NCBI GenBank assembly: GCA_003024985.2
Contig: PXIH01S0007720.1
Length of the DNA: 12,060 bases
Source of the DNA: Euperipatoides rowelli
Taxonomy: Eukaryota > Onychophora > Udeonychophora > Euonychophora > Peripatopsidae
Strand: one strand, 5' to 3'
Positions 8,133 to 12,060 of this stretch are shown here, in pieces. Position 1 is the stretch's first letter; every line of letters starts with the position of its first letter. The notes under the pieces are model-generated. The model did no database searches. It was given only the letters and a program-made list of their open reading frames with translations, and was not told the origin of the DNA. The translations under genes and the position numbers were made by a program.

Positions 8133-8498
8133 CGCGCATCACGTGAGCTGCAAATTCCTCGATCATTCATTCATAAAATCTTACACAAACTACAAACTGT
8201 GTACCTACAAGGTGCAAATTTTGCAGTCGTTACAACCCGATGATCGGCCACGTCGTGCTGCTTTTGCTGACCTTATTCTTGACAATTGATGAGAACAATG
8301 ATTATGTATGGTACATCTGTTTCTCTGAAGAAGCTACATTCCACACTTCGAGTAAGGTTAACAGACACAATGTCCCTATTTGGGGGTTTTAAAATCCCCA
8401 CTACCTCCGAGAACACATAAGAACCATCCCAAAAATTGATGTCTGGTGTGGGCTCATGCGAGATCGAATCATTGGACCATTCTTCGCAGAAGCAACAG
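8133..8498 (+). repeat. internal tandem duplication, copy 2
   Basis: This second copy reads straight into the rest of the transposase. It differs from copy 1 by Asp-to-Glu at the first catalytic position (GAA 8327), a stop at 8390 and a two-base deletion near 8284. Both copies share the same one-base frame disruption in CAAACTGTG (near 7822 and 8189). Confidence 0.92.
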
Positions 8499-8865
8499 TA
8501 AACGCTACTGTTTACCTAGACCTACTAAAATTGTTTTTTGTACCACAACTGCTAGAACTACAGCCTAATGTTGAGTTCCAACAAGATGGAACTCCCCCTC
8601 ACTGGGGGATAGAAGTTCATACATTCCTCAATGACACATTCCCCAACAGGTGGATAGGCCATGATGGTCCAACCACCTGGCCAGCCAGATCGCCGGATAT
8701 CACATCTCTGGACTTTTTCTTGTGGGACTTTGTAAAGGATAAGGTGTACATGACTCTTGTACCAGACATTGCCACACTTAAAAGATGCTATCACCTCCAT
8801 TACAGATGACATGCTGGGAAAAATCTGGATAGAAATCTAATATCGTCTTGTGTGCTATGTGCTAT

Positions 8866-8978
8866 GGTCGGAAAAAAACCTTTTTGAGATTGGCTAAAAC
8901 CTGCAGCAAACCGGTCGTTGATATCTGTATTTGTGTAATAAATCAACGTAATGAGTGAGGTTTCATGTGATCACCCTT
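8866..8978 (-). repeat. right terminal inverted repeat
   Basis: About 113 bp are the reverse complement of 7372-7487, with scattered mismatches. It is followed by the TA at 8979-8980 and then by the TACTGTATA array. Confidence 0.9.
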
Positions 8979-9055
8979 TATACTGTATATATAAATATAA
9001 TTTGCAGTACAGTATAATGTTGGTACAGTATTTCTATGTACTGTATATTATACTT
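8979..9055. repeat. degenerate TACTGTATA array, right part
   Basis: TACTGTATATA, TACAGTA and TACTGTATATTA recur immediately after the right end of the transposon. The motif is the same as at 7238-7371, so the element split one array. Confidence 0.75.
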
Positions 9056-9534
9056 ATTTCTACTACATATGTCTTGGATGGGCCTGAGATAGATGAGATA
9101 GGCTCCTGGCTAGTCACAAATTGTGGGTCCCACCCAGAACCTTTTAAAAGTTATTTTTGGTCCTTAGGTATAAAAAGAAAGTAATTTGGGTATTTTTTTT
9201 AAGGCTTTAATCAATCATTTCATACTAATTCATAATGTTTGTTTTAATAAGTTTTGTCTTAATCGTTAATTTTTCATGATATAATTTTTTTTAATTCTTT
9301 CTTTATTTGTTTCTCTCTGGATAATTTTATTGTGTGTTTGGGGGGGGGGGGGAGGGGTCTATATAAGCCCAGGTCAAATGACCCTGTTGTCCCTCTAGTA
9401 CCTGCCTCTGATTTCTAGTATCTATATATTTCTTCTAAATGATAAAATTCTTAAATGATTAAAACTATTAAATGAATATGAAAAAAGCCTTGACAAATGT
9501 TTGATGTTTTAGATAACTTTATAGGTTTTTAAAC
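9056..9534. other. intronic DNA with two G+C-richer patches
   Basis: No gene is called. A G+C-richer patch at about 9070-9175 reads GPEIDEIGSWLV on the plus strand but lacks a start or splice signals. A run of 13 G (9340-9352) plus AGGGG is followed by TCTATATAAG (9358-9367) and a palindrome GGTCAAATGACC (9372-9383). The two patches may be remnants of an unrecognised repeat. Confidence 0.4.
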
Positions 9535-9688
9535 ATAAATTTTGTTTTATCAGACATTTCAAATAGTTTTCCAATATTACATGTGTGAAGAACTGAAATT
9601 CACCTTATAAAATAAATGTGAATTTCAGTTCTTCACACATATGCAATATTGGAAAACTATTTGAAATGTCTTATAAAACAAAATTTAT
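9535..9688. repeat. long foldback inverted repeat (~70-bp arms, 14-base loop)
   Basis: The left arm (9535-9603) and right arm (9618-9688) are reverse complements over about 70 bp with one mismatch and one small indel region. Blocks include ATAAATTTTGTTTTAT, CAAATAGTTTTCCAATATT and GTGAAGAACTGAAATTCAC. The loop is CTTATAAAATAAAT. The arms contain no recognised transposon end. In RNA either strand would fold into one long hairpin. It lies in the intron of the minus-strand gene. Confidence 0.92.
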
Positions 9689-9876
9689 TCATAAAGAACA
9701 TCAAAGCACAACAAAAGCATGAGTAACATATACTGTATAAAGCTTAATAATGATAGAGAAATAAACTTTAATATCTTTTGGACCCAAATTATTTTAAAAG
9801 AGTAAGATTAAATTCATAAAATTAAAGTACCGTATATAAAAAATTTACAAATTATTGAAAAACAAAATTACACTAC
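9689..9876. other. no gene seen; intronic AT-rich DNA
   Basis: This is simple A/T-rich sequence between the foldback and the exon donor. It contains one further TACTGTATA motif near 9729. Confidence 0.5.
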
Positions 9877-9951
9877 CTGTAAGTCTAAGCTTTGTTTTAA
9901 TACTTTTTTGTCATGCCTTTCTTTCATAAAATCTTCATGGATAGCTGAAAT
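9877..9951 (-). CDS. internal coding exon of the same unidentified host gene
   Basis: On the minus strand an acceptor (ATTATTTTTCAG, 9952 upward) is followed by 75 bases and then the donor CAG|GTAGTG. Only one frame is open, giving exactly 25 codons with phase 0 at both ends. The product is strongly charged (AIHEDFMKERHDKKVLKQSL) and likely helical or coiled-coil. It joins in phase to the exon at 6991-7110, giving 64 C-terminal residues. Upstream exons were not found before 12060 and are probably outside the window. The family is not recognised. Confidence 0.6.
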
Positions 9952-10804
9952 CTGAAAAATAATTTAAATAATTATTACATATACTGCTTATTCATTTTTA
10001 AATATTGCAATTTATTATAAATGGAAATAAGAATATTTGGTTCATAAAATAAAATATTCTATAAGTATAAGAAGTGTATAAACAATAAGCCAACTCTTGA
10101 TTTATGCAAGTTTAATTTACACGCTATTGAATATCGCAAATTTAATAATATTGTTTCATCCAATCATGCAGAAATTGTTTGAAAAACACGAACCAGATTT
10201 GAGTCGCACACCACATAAACACATTATGCATGGTATACTATTATTCGTGTAATAAATAGTACATTGTTTCTGTGACAAGTTATGCTGCCCCAAATATGGT
10301 GGGTAAACAATGTTTTGGTGAAATTTCTTAGTGAAGAACTTCAGCACTCTATTGTTTCCATTGTGTTATACACCAGGAAGCGTTTTGCACAAAAGCAAGC
10401 ATGAAGTCATTTGAAAGTACTCTCGATGGAAACTAAAGTTGGGAACTTTATATCAGTATTTAAATAATCAGTTCTCAAAGATGTTAGAAAAGATGGATTC
10501 TCAACGTGGCAGACTTCTTATTGTACAATAATGTTCTTGGGCTGAGTTGTGATGGCACATTAGACATTTGAAAGTAATAAACCAAACTTCAAGTGACACA
10601 CTAGTCGAAGAAGGTTTGCCATCCCCGACATAGTTAATATCATTGGGTTACACATCTATAGTAGACTATCTCCCTTTGTTCTTGTATAAACATTATCATA
10701 GTATGATAGGTTTTAATTAATTTTCTTTCTTTTTTCATTTTAAATGTAAAAAAAAAAAACCTGTGAGCAAATCCTCTTGTTGAAATTTTAAGCAGAAACA
10801 AATT
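9952..10804. other. no firm gene; possible degenerate hAT-like terminus near 10626
   Basis: A short plus-strand ATG frame (10166-10252, 28 codons) and broken protein-like stretches further on (for example FSKMLEKMDSQRGRLLIVQ, about 10477-10530) are interrupted by many stops. The minus strand at 10626 reads GGGGATGGCAAACC, reminiscent of hAT-type ends of the form CAGxGATGGCxAACC. The other end was not found. Confidence 0.3.
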
Positions 10805-10993
10805 CATAATAGAATGTCATTTATCTGATTGACTGTAAGGAAAGTCTTGTAATTTATTGAAAATGTAAGTATAAACATTAAATCCATAATTTAATGTCTT
10901 ATTTTTCTGATTGACAGTAAGGAAAGTCTTTTACTTTATTGAAAATGGAAGCTGAAACATTAAATCCGTAATATTTATGTGATTGACAGCAAG
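10805..10993. repeat. ~80-bp direct repeat, two copies plus a partial third
   Basis: Units start at about 10805, 10885 and 10967. Each begins C(A/G)TAAT. The full units share CTGATTGAC(A/T)GTAAGGAAAG, TTTATTGAAAATG and AACATTAAATC. The third covers only ~27 bases (to GATTGACAGCAAG). Divergence between the two full copies is moderate. Confidence 0.85.
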
Positions 10994-11085
10994 TATTCTA
11001 CTGACCCTTTTTAGTCTATTAATTTAATCTATATCATGCATCAATTATTAACAAATAAGCAAAAATAGTTATTTCTTATCTTTCT
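10994..11085. other. short AT-rich spacer
   Basis: The end is pyrimidine-rich (TTTCTTATCTTTCT) and could serve as the acceptor tract for the candidate exon that follows. Confidence 0.4.
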
Positions 11086-11232
11086 ATGTCCCTTTCTCAT
11101 GAACAGAAAAAAATCGTTATTTTACGAGAGCCACAAGAGTCTAAAAATTTGCAGCAGATGAGCGGGAATAACTATTGGAGATTGGCATGGCTTGCAACAA
11201 ATGAATTTTCCCATCAAAGAATGTCATCCTAA
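11086..11232 (+). CDS. candidate terminal exon or small ORF, unidentified
   Basis: An ATG at 11086 opens a 48-residue frame to TAA 11230-11232. Alternatively, a pyrimidine-rich tract ending CATGAACAG gives an acceptor at 11106 and an exon of 41 codons. Either way the product reads KKIVILREPQESKNLQ, then NNYWRLAWLATNEF, with balanced residues and two Trp, which is rare by chance in such AT-rich DNA. G+C is raised over just this stretch. No partner exon on the plus strand was found. It could also be a remnant of a mobile element ORF. Confidence 0.35.
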   Translation: MSLSHEQKKIVILREPQESKNLQQMSGNNYWRLAWLATNEFSHQRMSS

Positions 11233-11716
11233 TAGATACTTATTGTCTTAATGAGAAGGTAATTTTAAAATGAAATCTTTTGATTAGTGAAAAAAAATAT
11301 AGGATTTTATTGCTTTACTAGTCTATTTATATTCTAAGTTATAGCTTTTATCATTAAAGGGTATATGCAACTAAAAAACAACTTATGTACTTTAAATATT
11401 ATTATAAAATTTCATTAAAAATTTTAACAGTAAAAAAATTAATTAATTATGACCATTTTAATATTGAAATTACGACTGCCGCCAAAAAAACAACAACATA
11501 AAACCGATGTTGATTGTTTTAATTAAATGTGACTTGGTGACGTTGGTGTGACGTAGAAACGTGATCCTTTTAAAAGTTGTACTACCTTAATGGCCATAGC
11601 TAGCATTCATTTTCATTTACATTTTTTTTTTTTTTTCACAAATAAATAAATGTGTTTTTAATAATTTTATTTACATTTTCTTACAAAATAAATTAATTAT
11701 AAGGGAGAAGAGAGGG
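11233..11716. other. no gene seen; AT-rich DNA
   Basis: This is low-complexity sequence with T and A runs (for example 11623-11636). A slightly more complex stretch occurs at about 11505-11610. No open frame or RNA gene is recognised. Confidence 0.5.
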
Positions 11717-12050
11717 CAGTTTGTAGCAATGACTATTATTTTTAGTAAAAAGTTTTTATTGGAATGTCTTATTATTTTCAAAGTATCGGTAGCCAGGAGG
11801 AGTGTGCAGGCAAAAAAAAGATGACAGTTTGCAGCAGTCACTAATATTTTTAGTCAAACTCTTTGTTGGAATGTCTCGTTGTTTTAAATCTAATTGCAGC
11901 CAGGAAGAGAGTTCAGGCAAAAAAAAAAAAAGATCGGACAGTTTGCAGTAATTGCTAATATTTGTTGGAATCTCGTTATTTTCAAAGTATCGGTGACCAG
12001 GAGGAGAGGGCCGGCAAAAAAAAAAAAAGAAAAAGATATGTAAAATCTAA
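11717..12050. repeat. three tandem copies of a ~110-bp A-tailed unit at the window edge
   Basis: Units begin CAGTTTG at 11717, 11825 (CAGTTTGC) and 11939 (periods 108 and 114). Each holds TTGGAATGTC or a variant, a (G)CCAGGA(G/A)GAG core and ends GGC followed by 8-13 A. Copy 3 has lost ~20 bases in its middle. The A run grows from copy to copy. No tRNA-like A or B box was seen. The array may continue beyond the window. Confidence 0.85.
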
Positions 12051-12060
12051 AGATTTTAGT

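Larger units (their letters stand above)
7518..8840 (+). pseudogene. transposase pseudogene, DUF4817 N-terminus plus DDE/D domain, with internal duplication
   Basis: The start ATG at 7518 fits the family start MxSLQEKAQ; the upstream in-frame ATG at 7491 does not. The N-terminal DUF4817 helix-turn-helix (QEKAQCVLWFHETKSP) runs to ~7690. Loss of one G there shifts the frame. A second HTH (LQIPQSTIHKIL, 7781) and AYKVQILQSLQPDDRP follow after another shift near 7822. The catalytic Asp blocks are FSDEATFH (Asp 7961, copy 1), FQQDGTPPHW (Asp 8585) and WPARSPDITSLDFFLW (Asp 8711). Forty-one residues lie between the second and third Asp. The second copy of the first block has Glu instead of Asp (8327) and a TAA at 8390. 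A further one-base shift near 8783 and a TAA at 8838 break the C-terminus. It cannot make an active enzyme. Confidence 0.9.
7372..8978 (+). mobile_element. full-length dead Tc1/mariner-superfamily element (DD41D-type)
   Basis: The element is 1607 bp and is bounded by TA on both sides (7370-7371 and 8979-8980), the target used by Tc1/mariner. Its ends are inverted repeats of about 115 bp. The outermost bases read CAGGGTGATCACA on the left and, reversed, AAGGGTGATCACA on the right. It encodes a DUF4817/'Tc3-like' transposase, now a pseudogene. It is unusual in carrying an internal 366-bp tandem duplication of transposase sequence, so the progenitor was probably about 1240 bp. The insertion target is a TA-rich repeat array inside an intron. 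Confidence 0.9.
7111..9876 (-). other. intron of the minus-strand host gene, holding nested repeats
   Basis: The intron is inferred from the donor CAG|GTAGTG (9877/9876) and the acceptor TTTTTCAG|AAA (7111/7110) on the minus strand. It is 2766 bp long, and about 1.6 kb of that is the mariner-type element. It also contains TACTGTATA-type repeats and a foldback. Without those it would be roughly 1 kb. Confidence 0.55.

Noticed and set aside
7623-8170. Minus-strand open frames of 75-94 codons
   Set aside because: They lie opposite the duplicated transposase and are antisense shadows of it.
8558-8812. 84-codon minus-strand open frame
   Set aside because: It is antisense to the clearly homologous transposase catalytic domain (QQDG...SPDI).
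8951-9184. 77-codon plus-strand open frame
   Set aside because: It starts inside the right inverted repeat and crosses the transposon edge and repeat array. Only the last third has unusual composition, and no splice or start signal supports it.
10156-10347. 63-codon minus-strand open frame
   Set aside because: Cys/Ile/Asn-rich composition, no motif, no splice signals and no neighbouring support. It is probably chance.
1-12060. CRISPR array, tRNA or rRNA genes
   Set aside because: No regularly spaced short repeats with unique spacers were seen. No tRNA cloverleaf or rRNA core was recognised; the only tRNA-like match is the retroelement's primer site.

Overview
The window is AT-rich eukaryotic, non-coding-dominated DNA. 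No ribosome-binding sites, operons or bacterial genes are visible. The best clue to the host is a dead transposase of the DUF4817/'Tc3-like' mariner kind that is abundant in arthropod genomes. An arthropod (insect or arachnid) is therefore the most likely source, but this is inferred from one transposon family and not from a host gene I can name.

Layout. 1-80: apparent end of a hAT-like or MITE element running off the left edge. 593-733: an unidentified open frame that reads like protein. 1624-2219: three tandem copies of a ~200-bp unit. 2583-2748 (minus): fragment of a mariner-type transposase C-terminus. 3099-5192: two ~600-bp direct repeats around 558 bp of interior. They read, on the minus strand, as the LTRs of a miniature or internally deleted LTR retrotransposon, with a tRNA-Asp-type primer binding site and a polypurine tract. 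Its 5' LTR is interrupted by a second, unrelated 327-bp solo-LTR-like insertion with a 5-bp target duplication. 5829-6184: decayed C-terminal end of a LINE-type reverse transcriptase ORF.

6991-9951 (minus): two exons with good splice sites and matching phase form the C-terminal end of an unidentified host gene. The ~2.8-kb intron between them holds a complete but dead 1607-bp Tc1/mariner-superfamily element with ~115-bp inverted repeats and TA flanks (7372-8978). It lies in an array of degenerate TACTGTATA repeats. Inside its transposase, a 366-bp segment carrying the first catalytic Asp is tandemly duplicated and diverged. The same intron holds a ~70-bp-arm foldback hairpin (9535-9688).

9952-12060: no firm gene. 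It contains an 80-bp direct repeat (10805-10993), a possible plus-strand terminal exon (11086-11232) and a three-copy A-tailed ~110-bp tandem repeat at the right edge (11717-12050).

Overall this is an intron/intergenic region built from layered, mostly dead transposons. I found no coherent new multi-gene system. The most interesting items are the internally duplicated mariner, the nested miniature LTR element, the long foldback and the two-exon host gene end.
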